Source: Phaseolus vulgaris (lineage: Eukaryota > Streptophyta > Magnoliopsida > Fabales > Fabaceae). From it: DNA of 64,000 nt. A program made the translations under genes and the position numbers. Under the pieces are notes generated by a model. The model did not search any database and had not been told where the DNA came from. It worked only from the letters and a program-made list of their open reading frames with translations. The stretch lies in the NCBI RefSeq assembly GCF_000499845.2, contig NC_023756.2, forward strand, positions 31,419,846-31,483,845, given 5' to 3'. How positions within the stretch are numbered: the first letter of the stretch is position 1; each line of letters begins with the position of its first letter. Positions 33,201-42,900 of this stretch are shown here, in pieces.

Positions 33201-33848
33201 TTGAATGATTTTTTCATGTGGAAAGGTTCAAAACAAATGTTCATGAACAATGGGTTGTCTCTTTTAAGAAGCATTGATCTCTCAAGCAATCACTTTTCAA
33301 AAGAAATTCCAGTGGAAATAGAGGATTTATTTGAATTGGTTTCATTGAATTTATCAAGAAACAATTTAATAGGAAACATTCCTTCAAATATTGGAAAGCT
33401 TGCATCGCTTGAATTTTTGGATCTTTCAAGAAACCAATTAGTTGGTTCAATTCCTACTAGTCTTACTCAAATTGACCGTCTCGGCATGTTAGATTTGTCA
33501 CATAACTATTTATCTGGAAAAATTCCAATTAGCACACAATTACAAAGTTTCAATCCATCGAGTTATGAGGATAATCTCGATCTTTGTGGATTACCACTGG
33601 AGACATTGTGTATTAAAGAGGAACCTTCAAATGCCGAAGTTCATGAAGATGAATATTCATTGTTCAATAATGATTTTTTCATAAGTATGGCATTTGGATT
33701 TGTTGTAAGCTTCTGGATGGTATTCGGCTCAATTTTATTCAAGCGTTCTTGGCGACATGCCTATTTCAACTTCTTGAACAATTTAGCAAACAATGTTCAT
33801 GTCAAAGTAGCGGTCTTTCTCAAACTACTTACCGTGGATAAAACTTAG
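30240..33848 (+). CDS. LRR receptor-like protein (RLP; Cf/EIX2-like), intronless, intact
   Basis: A 1202-residue single-exon ORF. Residues 1-23 are a hydrophobic signal peptide ending near VNG. An LRRNT_2 cap follows (CIPKEREALLQFKAA, then the CCQWEGIRC pair). About thirty LRRs (LxxLxLxxNxLxGxIP) run to about residue 1100. They include three tandem four-LRR modules starting at residues 362, 463 and 563, and an island domain (around VSNDDHQYDFKIGIM). An acidic stretch (EEPSNAEVHEDE), a membrane segment at about 1146-1167 and a 35-residue cytoplasmic tail without kinase complete it. Known RLPs of this class sit in the plasma membrane, sense extracellular ligands in immunity or development, and signal through SOBIR1/BAK1-type kinases. 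The ligand here is unknown. The 5' ATG is the first in frame and directly precedes the signal peptide. Confidence 0.95.
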   Translation: MTNPVGLRLMMFMVCVVLQVVNGEHQTTCIPKEREALLQFKAAIVDDGMLSSWTTPDCCQWEGIRCSNLTAHVLGLHLPGEFDVYEEITEEITNRYMRGEIQKSLMELRQLEYLNLSSNDFQDSHIPEFLGSLTNLKYLDLSSCVFGGEIPTLFGSLSHLRYLNLGQNSLEGSIPCQLGNLSQLHELYLARNSFEGNIPSQLGNLSQLQYLDIRFNSFKGNGIKIDDGGQWLSNLISLTHLYLYSVSSLDRSHSWLQAILNLPKLRELDLKDCSLSDHFIMSSKPSHFNSSTSLSVLHLSGNTFTSPMVFHWVSNFTSNLVELNLDGNFLEGSTSSHFGMVMNSLRNLDLSYNYFKARDLKSFTNICTLSSLYLNQNNLSEDLTSIIDHLSSGCVKHSLQELDLSSNHITGTLSELSVFSSLKILFLEQNHLSGKISRDIILPPQLESFSIQMNFFEGGILKSFGNACALRSLDISSNNLNEEFSLIIHHLSGCVRNSLQELSLSNNKINGTLPDLSVFLTLKRLDLTQNQLSGKISEGSKLPSSLEYLFTNLNNFEGGIPKSFGNACALRLLDMSRNSLSEEFPRIIHHLSGCARYSLEKLYLDTNQINGTLPDFSTFTSLKELYLSQNKLNGEIPEDIQFPPQLEKLYMESNSLKGVLTDYHFANMSKLQRLFLSDNSLALTFTQNWVPPFQLLTINLRSCKLGPTFPKWLQTQNKFFIIDISNASISDIVPEWFWAKLPLLNDWLHINISYNNLQGIIPNFPQKNHFYEMLLGSNQFEGPIPLFLRDSFNLDLSKNKFSNSILFLCGNGTIETLYLLDLSHNQLSGKIPNCWSHFKSLTYLDMSHNKFLGKVPTSMGLLFHLQALLLRNNNLTNEIPFSLRRCTKLVMLDLAENKLTGPFPAWIGSNLKKLQILILGSNNFYGTLPTQICYLKNMQLLDLSINNLFGQIPKCIKFFVAMAKKVSNDDHQYDFKIGIMSGSDLFFLNDFFMWKGSKQMFMNNGLSLLRSIDLSSNHFSKEIPVEIEDLFELVSLNLSRNNLIGNIPSNIGKLASLEFLDLSRNQLVGSIPTSLTQIDRLGMLDLSHNYLSGKIPISTQLQSFNPSSYEDNLDLCGLPLETLCIKEEPSNAEVHEDEYSLFNNDFFISMAFGFVVSFWMVFGSILFKRSWRHAYFNFLNNLANNVHVKVAVFLKLLTVDKT
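31323..32225 (+). repeat. Three tandem about 300-bp LRR modules inside the RLP gene
   Basis: Module starts at 31323, 31626 and 31926 (spacing 303 and 300 bp). Each encodes SFxNxCxLxxL, HHLSxGC, SLxxLxL, then NGTLPDL or similar. The 20-30 bp around modules 2 and 3 (TCATTTGGGAATGCATGTGC) are identical. Confidence 0.85.
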
Positions 33849-34382
33849 CAGGTAATGATGTTTTAGTCCTTTTATTATTTATATGATACACAAGTTTTTA
33901 TTTATTACTTCTCTAATATCTATTCATTAAATTAAAATTAACAAATAATGATAGTATCTAGAACTAATTTTTTTATGATTATTCTTTAAAATAAGTTATT
34001 TCTTAATAAATTAAACTGGTGTATACTTTTTTTATATGTTTGTGAAATCTGTATATTTTAAATAAGTGGTTTTTAAAAAATAAGTATTTAAAAGGCATGT
34101 TTTAAGTTTAAATAGTGTTTCTTTGCGAGTCTCTAAATCTTTTTATTTCATTGTATATATATCAATGAAAATAATATATTTTTATTTATTTGGAGGCAAC
34201 AAACCCTGCTTGCTTCCTGTTTTCGAAAACTTCTTTATGTTCTTAAATACTAAAAACAAAGAAATTATTTGATTAAAATAGATTTTGAAATTTAGTTTTT
34301 TAGTTTGAAAAAACGTCTCAGTTTTTCGGTTTTTCTACTTCTAGTTTTCTTTTTATCTTTTTCCTTATGCATCTTTTTTTAC

Positions 34383-34720
34383 ACTTTTATTCTTAAAATC
34401 AGTCTTTAAATAATATTTTACAATAAACTTTTTAAATCTAGTGAACAAAATTATAATCAAACACACTCAATGTTGTTATTTATCATTTCAATAATAATGT
34501 TGGTGTTTATGTTGTTATTTTTATTTTTGTGTTTGAAAGTGCGCAAACTATGCAGGTTATTTTCTCACTCTTGTGAAAAATAAATACGATTTAAATCAGA
34601 ATCGTATTATTTTCAAAATTATGCATGAACATTTTCAAAATTATAGCATGCATATTTTTTTTCACTTTTACTCTTAAAATCAGTCTTTAAATAATATTTT
34701 ACAATAAACTTTTTAAATCT
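34383..34720. repeat. 280-bp tandem duplication, later split by an insertion
   Basis: Unit 1 (34383-34662) begins with AAAATCAGTCTTTAAATAAT-type sequence, and unit 2 begins at 34663. Unit 2 is cut at AAATCT (34715-34720) and resumes at 36306 (AATCTAGCGAACAAAATT...), matching unit 1 from 34437 on through about 36500. Confidence 0.75.
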
Positions 34721-34960
34721 TATTAAGAAAGAGTGGACTTTAAGCCTAAACTCAACCCCATAAAACCGGCTCAATGGGGTGAGGTTTGCACCCACTTATA
34801 TACTATGAAAGGCTCTAATCTCTAGTCGATGTGGGATCTCCAACACACCCCCCTCACGCCGAGACTGCCAACTCGTGCGTGGGACTATATATTTTGGGTG
34901 GTCCGATAGCGGCCCGATAGCGGGTGGCCTGATAAGCCCAACAAATACTCGCTAGGATAG
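34721..34960 (-). repeat. LTR fragment of an unrelated copia family
   Basis: Sequence such as AAGAAAGAGTGGACTTTAAG and GTCGATGTGGGATCTCCAAC is a familiar legume LTR type. The left end TATTAAG looks like an inverted LTR terminus in which TG became TA. Confidence 0.4.
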
Positions 34961-34967
34961 GCTCAAA

Positions 34968-35342
34968 ATGGCTCTGATTACTATCTCTCGTAGCTCCTCT
35001 GAAACCGAGTATAGAGCACTTGCCACCACCACATGTGAGCTACAATGGTTGTCTTACCTCCTTCAGGATTTACATCTTCCTCTCTCCCAGCCTGCAACCC
35101 TGTATTGTGACAACAAATCTGCCCTTCAAATAGCTTCCAATCAAGTTTTTCATGAACGAACCAAGCACATCGAAATTGATTGCTTCCTAGTTCGTGAAAA
35201 ACTTAACTCTGGTCTCCTCAAACTGCTGCCCATTACCTATGCAATGCAAGTTGCTGACATATTCACCAAACCCCTTGCTTCCGCACAGTTCTCTACTCTC
35301 AAATCCAAGCTGGGTCTGACAAATATCTACTCCCCAACTTGA
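34968..35342 (+). pseudogene. copia RNase H, C-terminal fragment
   Basis: An open frame of 124 codons reads SSSETEYRALATTTCELQWL, then YCDNKSALQIASNQVFHERT, KHIEIDC, ADIFTKPL and SKLGLTNIYSPT, the end of a copia RNase H. It starts mid-domain without the upstream catalytic part and is followed by PPT and LTR. It is similar in type to, but a different copy from, the RNase H of copia J. Confidence 0.85.
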
Positions 35343-35347
35343 GGGGG

Positions 35348-35578
35348 TGTTACAATATTTAATTTTCTATTGTAAATTATTGGGCTTTGTTTCTTTGGCC
35401 CAACTTTCCTTTTCTATTTTAGTTAGGTCTTAATCTTTCTCTTATATATACACCATGTATTTTACTCTTTAACATACAAGTGAATAAAAGTTTCTTTTAT
35501 ATTTATTTTTCTCTACAATTAGGGTTCATAAAAACCTCTCTTTCTTCATTACGATTACGTGCGATTACTTACGTTACA
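35348..35578 (+). repeat. 3' LTR of the composite (truncated)
   Basis: TGTTACAATATTTAATTTTC follows the PPT TTGAGGGGG. It matches the reverse complement of 36077-36305 and stops about 50 bp before the expected LTR end. Confidence 0.75.
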
Positions 35579-35892
35579 TCCTGTTCTTTAGGAAAAAGCT
35601 CAGAAAAAGTGTCAGTAGTAATCATATTATTGGCTTGGGATGTCCAATTGGTGAATTTGTAGCCAGGAGGGAACCCATGCTTTTTATAACAGGTGTCAAC
35701 AGTGTGGCCAAGACGATTACAAAAAGTGCAGACTTTTCTAGTAAAAGAAAACTTTGAGGTTTTAACATTACCAGAAGGAAAACCCACTTTGTGAAAACAA
35801 ACAGCCTCAGTATGACCATATTTACCACAAAAATTGCATGTAATAGTGTGACTACTATTAAGACTATGAAGACTAGGGTTTTCATTAAACAT
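35569..35892 (-). pseudogene. copia gag fragment with two zinc knuckles
   Basis: The minus frame reads CNFCGKYGHTEAVC and CTFCNRLGHTVDTC, two CCHC knuckles, then a GFPPGYK-type motif common in copia gag. It lies downstream of the minus-oriented PBS/LTR, so it belongs to that half. The N-terminal gag is missing and the frame ends at the junction with the plus-oriented LTR. Confidence 0.75.
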
Positions 35893-36013
35893 TGCCTAAA
35901 AGATTTTTAAAACCAATCAAGATTTTGAAAGAGAACAGTAAAAAAATAACCAAGAACAGCAAAGAGGGAAATAAAAATCAGAGAGAAGCACAGCAGAACT
36001 CTTCATTCGAAGA

Positions 36014-36025
36014 GCTCTGATACCA
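36014..36025 (-). other. Primer binding site (initiator-Met type) of the composite
   Basis: Minus strand reads TGGTATCAGAGC, a perfect plant copia PBS. Confidence 0.8.
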
Positions 36026-36305
36026 TTTTACAGTAAATGAAGATGAATATTCCTTGTCTGATGTGATGCTTTAATGTAGCGTAAGTAATCGCACGTAATC
36101 GTAATGAAGAAAGAGAGGTTTTGATGAACCCTAATTGTAGAGAAAAATAAATATAAAAGAAACTTTTATTCACTTGTATGTTAAAGAGTAAAATACATGG
36201 TGTATATATAAGAGAAAGATTAAGACCTAACTAAAATAGAAAAGGAAAGTTGGGCCAAAGAAACAAAGCCCAATAATTTACAATAGAAAATTAAATATTG
36301 TAACA
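36026..36305 (-). repeat. 5' LTR of the composite
   Basis: 280 bp on the minus strand from TGTTACAATATT to TGTAAAA before the PBS. Contains a TATATATAAG box (about 36201-36210). Confidence 0.75.
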
Positions 36306-36510
36306 AATCTAGCGAACAAAATTATAATCAAACACACTCAATGTTGTTATTTATCATTTCAATAATAATGTTGATGTTTATGATTTTATTTTTATTTTTG
36401 TGTTTGAAAGTGGGCAAACTATGCAGGTAAATGATACTCAATTTAAATCAGAATCGTATTATTTCTCAGTCTTGTGGTTATTTTCAAAACTATAGCATGA
36501 ATATCTTTTA

Positions 36511-37041
36511 GAAGCCATGAAGTGAAGCTTTGTGTAATGGATGTTGAGATCGATGAAGATCAACTTATGTAAAAGCCTAATCTTAGTGTTTGGGTTTTGC
36601 AGTTAATAAATTATATAGTTTATGTTTTTATGCTTTTTTAAATACATCAACGATATTTTTTTCTTTTGGTGAACAAGAATTTTATTTATTTTCATTTACA
36701 CACTTCTGAGAACTAAGCCCTTTATTTTTATTTTTCAAATTTCAGCAGGCACTTGAAGACCCATCCTGGTGCATTACTCCAACATTTGAGCTTGTTAATG
36801 CTTGGCTAAGGCACTAAGTTGGAAATTATATATGGCTTCTTTAAATTCCCTTTTATATTCTGCTGATTAAAAACATTTTCACTGTGAATTGGAAAGCTAG
36901 TATGCATGTTTTGATTGTTTGAAGTTTTACTTTCTTATTAAATTATAAACCTCATTAAGCATTGTATTTGCAATGAAATATTCATATGATCCAAACTTTG
37001 GTCTGCCAGACATTATTGAGTTAAATGTATTTAAGATATTT
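36511..37041. other. AT-rich DNA downstream of the RLP
   Basis: May include the RLP 3' UTR exon starting near 36746. No other gene seen. Confidence 0.4.
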
Positions 37042-37235
37042 CAGTACAAGAAAAACATGAACTAGAAACCAATTTTGAGAAACAAAAAATAATTAGTTGC
37101 TATAGTAACTAAATTAGACACCATTTTAGAAACTAAAAAAAATTAGTTTCTAAATAAGTTTCTATGATTGTTAAATGGTTTTTAAATTGATATCTAATTA
37201 GCAACCAAGGTTTTAACTACCAATTATTTAGTGAG
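37042..37235 (+). mobile_element. CACTA-like terminal fragment
   Basis: CAGTACAAGAAAAACATG resembles the CACTACAAGAAAAA terminus. It is followed by two similar subterminal units (AGAAACCAATTTTGAGAAAC and AGACACCATTTTAGAAACTA). Cut off on the right by gypsy F. Confidence 0.45.
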
Positions 37236-38165
37236 ACATCGTTTCGGTGCACTATTCACATCCTATCACCCAGTGCCACGTATGTCGCCTAGCATAATCG
37301 CTTAGTCTCTTTGCTGAAACAAGTTACAGCTCGAGACTGAGGGGCTTGTGTACAGGCCAGACCTCGGTCATCGGCACCAAAGAAAGACATCGGACTTCGG
37401 ACATCAGTGGACTGATAGTAATGGTGGGCCACGTAAGCTGGGTCCCACAAACAGTATGAGTTAACGTGAGTTAACACCCAGATACCAAAAAGACTTAAGT
37501 CACGAGAGGATCATGCATGGGGTGTGTATGATACATTCAGGTACGGCACAAGCAAGTGTTCCTTGGAGGCGCTAAGGCCCGTTAGGGTTAGGGTTTCCAG
37601 GGAAAGACTGCATGCATGGCACGTGAATACTTAGAGCACCCATAGAACAGATGGCCCCGCAGCATTGGTGCATGAGTTGGTACCTTGGTCTCTATACTGT
37701 TAGTCGTTGCACTCCAGTAAAGGGAAGTCTTATGTGCCAAATTACGCTAAGATTGTGTAATAGCAGCGCAAGGACGTTCTCCTAGGAACCCTAAATGTGG
37801 GTAACATAACAGAAGTAACCCTAGCTACAACCATATAAAGGGTGGTAAGAACCCTAGCAAGGTACACCGTTACTTTATACACTTACTGATTCTTGGCCCC
37901 AGTACTGACTTGAGTGTCGGAGTGCGAACGACCGCCAAGGCGCCCTTTTGTCTTTGCAGGTGAGAAGTTCTTCAACCCAAAGAAGTTCAATTCTCAGGTG
38001 GAGACAGGTGGTCTAGAGACTGTCGTTCGAGTCAGCCGGCGAGAACATTTAGCGCCCACCGTGAGGCCCGATAAAACTAGGTCCCACTCACAATCGTGTT
38101 AAGAGCTTACCAATAATGTGAGGAGTACGAGGCAAGGATCATCTGTGGCCGAAGGAGGGGTGATG
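37236..38165 (+). mobile_element. gypsy F fragment: internal 3' end, LTR, internal 5' end
   Basis: A single LTR (37349-38047) is preceded by a PPT-like GACTGAGGGGCTTG and about 110 bp of internal 3' sequence similar to element A, and followed by a PBS (TTTAGCGCCCACCGTGAGGC) and about 115 bp of leader. The right boundary with fragment D lies near 38165. Confidence 0.6.
37349..38047 (+). repeat. LTR of gypsy F
   Basis: 699 bp, TGTACAGG...GGCGAGAACA. Its 3' end is the same as that of element E LTRs. Contains a TATAAAG box (about 37836-37842). Confidence 0.7.
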
Positions 38166-38323
38166 GAGATCAAGAAGAAGAAGAGAATGAGGTTGAAGTT
38201 GAAGATGCTCAAAGACATATTAGCTCATCATCATTTTTACCTCAAAGGATCACAAGGAGCAAAACTAAAGAATTAGGAAGTAGTCTTCAAATGTTTTATC
38301 TTTTCGTAGTTTCTTTTGTATAA
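38166..38323 (+). pseudogene. gypsy D polyprotein, C-terminal tail
   Basis: The frame ending at TAA 38321-38323 reads HISSSSFLPQRITRSKTKEL, the basic ITRSK-type tail that ends many plant gypsy polyproteins. It is preceded by an acidic stretch. The N-terminal part is missing at the junction with F. Confidence 0.5.
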
Positions 38324-38655
38324 AATTTTAAATACATAGAGTAGTTTTTAGGAAGGTGTTAAGAGGGAAATCTAAAGATACCTCTTGTGTAAAGCATCTT
38401 TAGACATTAGCTTTAGGAAGAGTCTAGAAGGTATCCCTTCATTCTCCACTTTAGGTGCTAGAAGTGGAAGAGTTGCAAGGCAACCTTGGTTAGCTTCCTT
38501 TGTAAGCTTCTTTGTAAACCCATGACCGGTCCTTCTCCTATAAAAGGAGGAGTTGAGTCCTTGAAATTCAGATTTGATATTTTGAGTAAAGAAATTCTCC
38601 CAAATTGGTGAGTGATTGAGAGACTTGTGTCTTCTCCTATTCTAGTCTTATCTTG

Positions 38656-39541
38656 TGTACCGCCTTGGTAGTCGGGAGTAATGACGTGGCGTCGAGCTAT
38701 GATATAGGCGTGTTGGATGGGACACCTGGTTGGCAGAAGGGAAGGAGGTCGGGGGGTTTGCGTAGTCGCCAGTTATTAAGTTGGCGTGCTCCGATCTCCA
38801 TCACACCTAAACCGGCGGTCACCGAGTCGAAGATGAAGTCGCCAGATGTGAACCCAGGCGACCAAGTGATTAGAGATCGCCGAAACAGGGACATCGCCGA
38901 AGATAAAGGCAGATAGGCATTTCCCAGCTGGCCAGAGGATGAGGTCGGAAGATAGCTTACTTGAACATGTACAGTGAAACAGGTAAGGCAGATCATGAAG
39001 GCGGCCGGCGAGACCACAGGGAAGGTGTGTACGAAGGCACCCGAACTTGCCACCCAGAAGAGATCACGCTCCAAGGCAACTATGCACTGAGTAGTATCAT
39101 GCATAAGTAACTTAGCCAAAGAAGAGTCAGAAGTAGCGCCCAAGTCAAGGATGCTCCAGATGAAGGCACGTGTACAGCTGGATGTGAGCCACGTGTCCAG
39201 ATGTGTAACTGCCAGGAGAGAGAAAGTGCCCAGGTATATAAGAGTTTCCAACGAACTTCTGAGGTACGCACGTTCAGATTGTTTCTTTACGCTTGCGAGT
39301 CTTGAGTACACTGAGAGAGAACTGGTCACGGTTCCTTAGAGTTCTTGAGTTTTACTCTTAAGTAATTGGTGGTTCAGTCACTGACTTGGGCGTCGGAGCA
39401 CGATCGGCCGCAGCGGCGCCGTTTCGTCTTTTGCAGGTTCTTGAGGTGGATCGCGGTGAAGGACGGAGGCAAACACGGCGCATACGTCGATCCAAGTTTG
39501 ACGAGGCAAAGCTCCAGCGTTTTGGTCAACAGGCAGGATCA
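38656..39541 (+). repeat. 5' LTR of gypsy A
   Basis: 886 bp. TATATAAG at 39235-39242 is the likely core promoter. Followed by the PBS. Confidence 0.95.
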
Positions 39542-39544
39542 TCA

Positions 39545-39561
39545 GGCGCCCACCGTGGGGC
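39545..39561 (+). other. Primer binding site of gypsy A
   Basis: GGCGCCCACCGTGGGGC three bases after the LTR, matching the PBS of E and B. Confidence 0.8.
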
Positions 39562-39950
39562 CGTGTAAAACCTGTTCCCATCCACAGCGTGAGTTCTTGG
39601 AGGTTTCTGCAGTTTCTGTGTGGTTGTGTGCTGGTGCAACCATTGTCCGCTGTTCATCTAGGTTTTGTTCGATAATTTCACGTTTTCCACCGTTCGTTTG
39701 GGTTTTTGTTCGGTGAGGTGGGGTTTTTTGCTGCTTACGCGATTTTTAATCGGTGAGATCTGAGTTCTGTTGCTCGTTTGGATTCTCGTGGAAGAAGCGT
39801 TGGTTTTTGGTGGAGTTGCGAGTTTCTGTGAAGGTTTGCTGTGTTCTTGAGGTTCTTCGAGGTTTCGCGAAGTTCTGACCGATTGATCGCTGAATCGATC
39901 GTCGCTGAAGAAGGTGTTGTTCGTCGCTCTCTGTGATTCGTCAAGATTTC

Positions 39951-42900
39951 ATGAGAAAAATGAGAAGCAATCGTTCAAGTCCAGTTGCGCCCATTGCTGC
40001 TGAAGGCGCCATGACTATGGCGCAGATGGTGGAAATCATGCGCTCGCTACAGGCGAATGTGGAAGCCTCGCATATATAGCAGGCAAGAATGCACGAGGAC
40101 CTGGTCGCCTCTCGGGCCAGGAACGATGAGCTTAGCAGAGTGACTGAAGAGCTGCGTCAAGCTCTTCAGGAGCAGCGAGGGCGCCCAGTCGCTGAAGAGG
40201 TCGCGCCGTCAACGCCGCCTCGCGTTTTCCCTATGCCTTTCGCTCAGGCAATTACCGACACACCTATCCCTGCGAGTGTGGTACCTGTGAAGGCTGTTTT
40301 TATCGGCGTGGAGGATCATGAGGCACATCTCACCACGTTCCATACGCAAATGATGCTGTCAGGAGGATCAGACGCCGTGTACTGCAAGATGTTTGTGAGC
40401 ACACTCCAGGGAACGGCGCTGGAATGGTTTGTGAGCCTGCCTACGGGTCACATTACCAACTTCCAACAGTTTTCAAAGATCTTCGTCGAGCAGTACATAG
40501 TGAACAAAGCACCGCCCAGGGTGTCTTACGATCTGTTCGACATAAGGCAGTATCAGGGAGAGTCCCTCAGGGACTACCTGAATCGTTTTGGGGCGCAGAT
40601 GGTCCGCTCGCCAGCCAAAGACGAAGAGATGCTGGTCTACGCCTTCAAAAAGGGCGTGCTGCCAGGACCATTCTGCGAAGCATTGATCAGGGCTCACCCT
40701 GCCACATTTGCTGAGGTTAGGCGACTTGCGGTGGCCCACATCGCCGATGAAAGTGAGGTCGCCGAGAAGAGGGGAAGCGTGGCTCCCGCTAGGCCACGTG
40801 CCCAGACCAGGATCCAGCCACAGAGGGTGCTGGAGACAGCGGCGGCCAGGAGGGATCAGAGGACTCGCCATCCTTACGATCCGAGGAAGAACAAGGGCAG
40901 GGGCCAAGGGCGCCCTCAACCAGCCCGCCGGGAGTACAATCGCCCGCCAAAACACAAGTTTGTCATGGGACTGGCGGACCTGATCGCCATTCCCAATATA
41001 TCAGCTAGGTTGAAGGCGCCCGAGAAGGTGGGCGATAAGGTGTTGGGACCAAAGCCAGACGCCTGGTGCGAATTCCACCAGGGCTTTGGCCACACCGTGG
41101 ATTCATGCTTGGCTTTAGGATACCAGCTCGACGATCTGGTCAAGAGCGGGTTCCTAAATGACTACTTGCTGGATAGGAGGACGGGGGGCGCGTCGAGCTC
41201 CCAACTAGCAGGTGGTGAGACTCAGCAGCACGAGATGCCTACCCACGGAGAAATCCACACCATTGCAGGAGGTTTCTCGGGTGGTGGATGCACCGCATCA
41301 CAGAGGAAGAGGTATGCGAGGTCTGTGATGACGGTGGATATGTTTGAGGACCACTCGCCGGATGTGGACATTACGTTCACCAAGCAAGATCTTCGGGACG
41401 TCGTGCCTCATGACAACGACCCCATAGTCATCTCGCTGATTACGGCGGGAAGGAAGGTCCATAGGGTTCTGGTGGACCAAGGAAGCTCGGCAAACGTGAT
41501 GTTCTGGCCAACTTTCACACAGTTGGAGTTGCCCCTTGACCAGCTGAGGCCCTATGGAGGGCGTTTGTATGGTTTCGCTGGCGACCAGGTGGAGGTCAGG
41601 GGGTACATTGAGTTGAGGACTACGTTTACAGATGAGGCGGGTTCGAGAACAGAGAAAATCAAGTACCTAGTCGTAAATGCTCCCTCAGCATACAACATTC
41701 TGCTGGGAAGACCCACGCTCAACAGAATAGGCGTTATACCGTCGACCCGGCACATGAAGGTGAAGCTGCCGTCTATGGAGGGGGTGGTGATCACCATCAA
41801 ATCCGACCAGAAAGAAGCAAAGAAGTGCTATGAGAATAGCCTGAAAAACAAAAGGTCTGTGAGTTACGTGACAACCACCCCGCCACCCGGTGTGAAGCCC
41901 AGGCCGACGGTGATGGAGGAGACCGCCGGAGGCGACGTGGTGATGGTAGATGCTGAGCTGGGGGAGGGGAACGCCGGTCTAGAGGAAGAGGAGGCGAGGA
42001 ATCGCCCTGAGGAAGCGAGGGAGCTGGGAATCGCCAGGGCGGTGATCGCTAGAGAAACCAGACCAAAACCCGTCGAGCAGTGGCTCGAAACAGAAATCGG
42101 GGGAAGGATCTTCAAGCTAGGAAGATCTCTGGAAGTTGAACTTCAGGACCAGATCGCCAAGGTGATAGAGCGGCATCTAGATGCGTTTGCATGGTCCGCT
42201 TCGGACATGCCCGGGATCGATCCCGACTTCTTGTGCCATCATTTGGCGATGGACAACCAGGTGAGACCAGTACGACAGAGGAGAAGGAAGTTCAATGAGG
42301 AGAGGAGGCAGGCGATCAGAGACGAGACCCGGAAGCTCCTCGCTGCAGGCCATATCAGGGAAGTCCAGTACCCTGAGTGGCTAGCTAATGTCGTGCTGGT
42401 AAAGAAGAGCAACGGGAAATGGCGCATGTGCGTCGACTTCACCGATTTGAACAAGGCTTGCCCAAAGGATTCGTATCCTTTGCCAAGCATAGACGCCCTG
42501 GTGGACAGTGCTGCAGGGTGTAAGTTGCTGAGTTTCCTGGACGCCTTCTCGGGGTATAACCAGATCAAGATGCATCCCATGGATGAAGAGAAGACTGCCT
42601 TCATGACCGAGAGATCGTGCTATTGCTACAAGGTGATGCCTTTTGGGCTGAAGAACGCGGGGGCCACGTACCAGAGGTTGATGGATCGAGTACTTGCACC
42701 AATGCTGGGAAGGAATGTGCAAGCGTACGTGGATGACATGGTTGTGACCTCGCCGGAGAAGAGCAAGCACGTTGCGGATTTGGAGGAGTTGTTCACTACG
42801 ATCGCCAAGTTTAGGTTGAAGCTGAATCCCGAGAAGTGCATCTTTGGCGTGGAGGCTGGGAAGTTCCTGGGATTTCTCTTAACTGAAAGAGGAATAGAAG

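Larger units (their letters stand above)
34721..36305. mobile_element. Rearranged copia composite with inverted LTRs
   Basis: 1585 bp bounded by the target duplication AATCT (34716-34720 and 36306-36310) inside the 280-bp duplication. Contents from left to right: a minus-oriented LTR fragment of one copia family (34721-34960), plus-strand RNase H and 3' LTR of another (34968-35575), then minus-strand gag, PBS and 5' LTR of the same second family (35892-36305). No protease, integrase or RT remains. Confidence 0.7.
33852..36745 (+). other. Possible 3' UTR intron of the RLP gene
   Basis: Directly after the stop codon comes CAG/GTAATG, a good splice donor (GT at 33852-33853). A T-rich tract with TTTCAG/CAGG at 36741-36748 is a good acceptor. 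If real, the intron contains the copia composite and the tandem duplication described here. No transcript evidence is available. Confidence 0.35.

Noticed and set aside
38697..39329. 210-codon minus-strand ORF in the LTRs of A (and similar frames at 49176-49966, 50633-51241 and 59184-60110)
   Set aside because: These run antisense through LTR sequence, contain no known domain, and are broken by a single indel between the two LTRs of A. They are probably fortuitous frames in GC-richer DNA.
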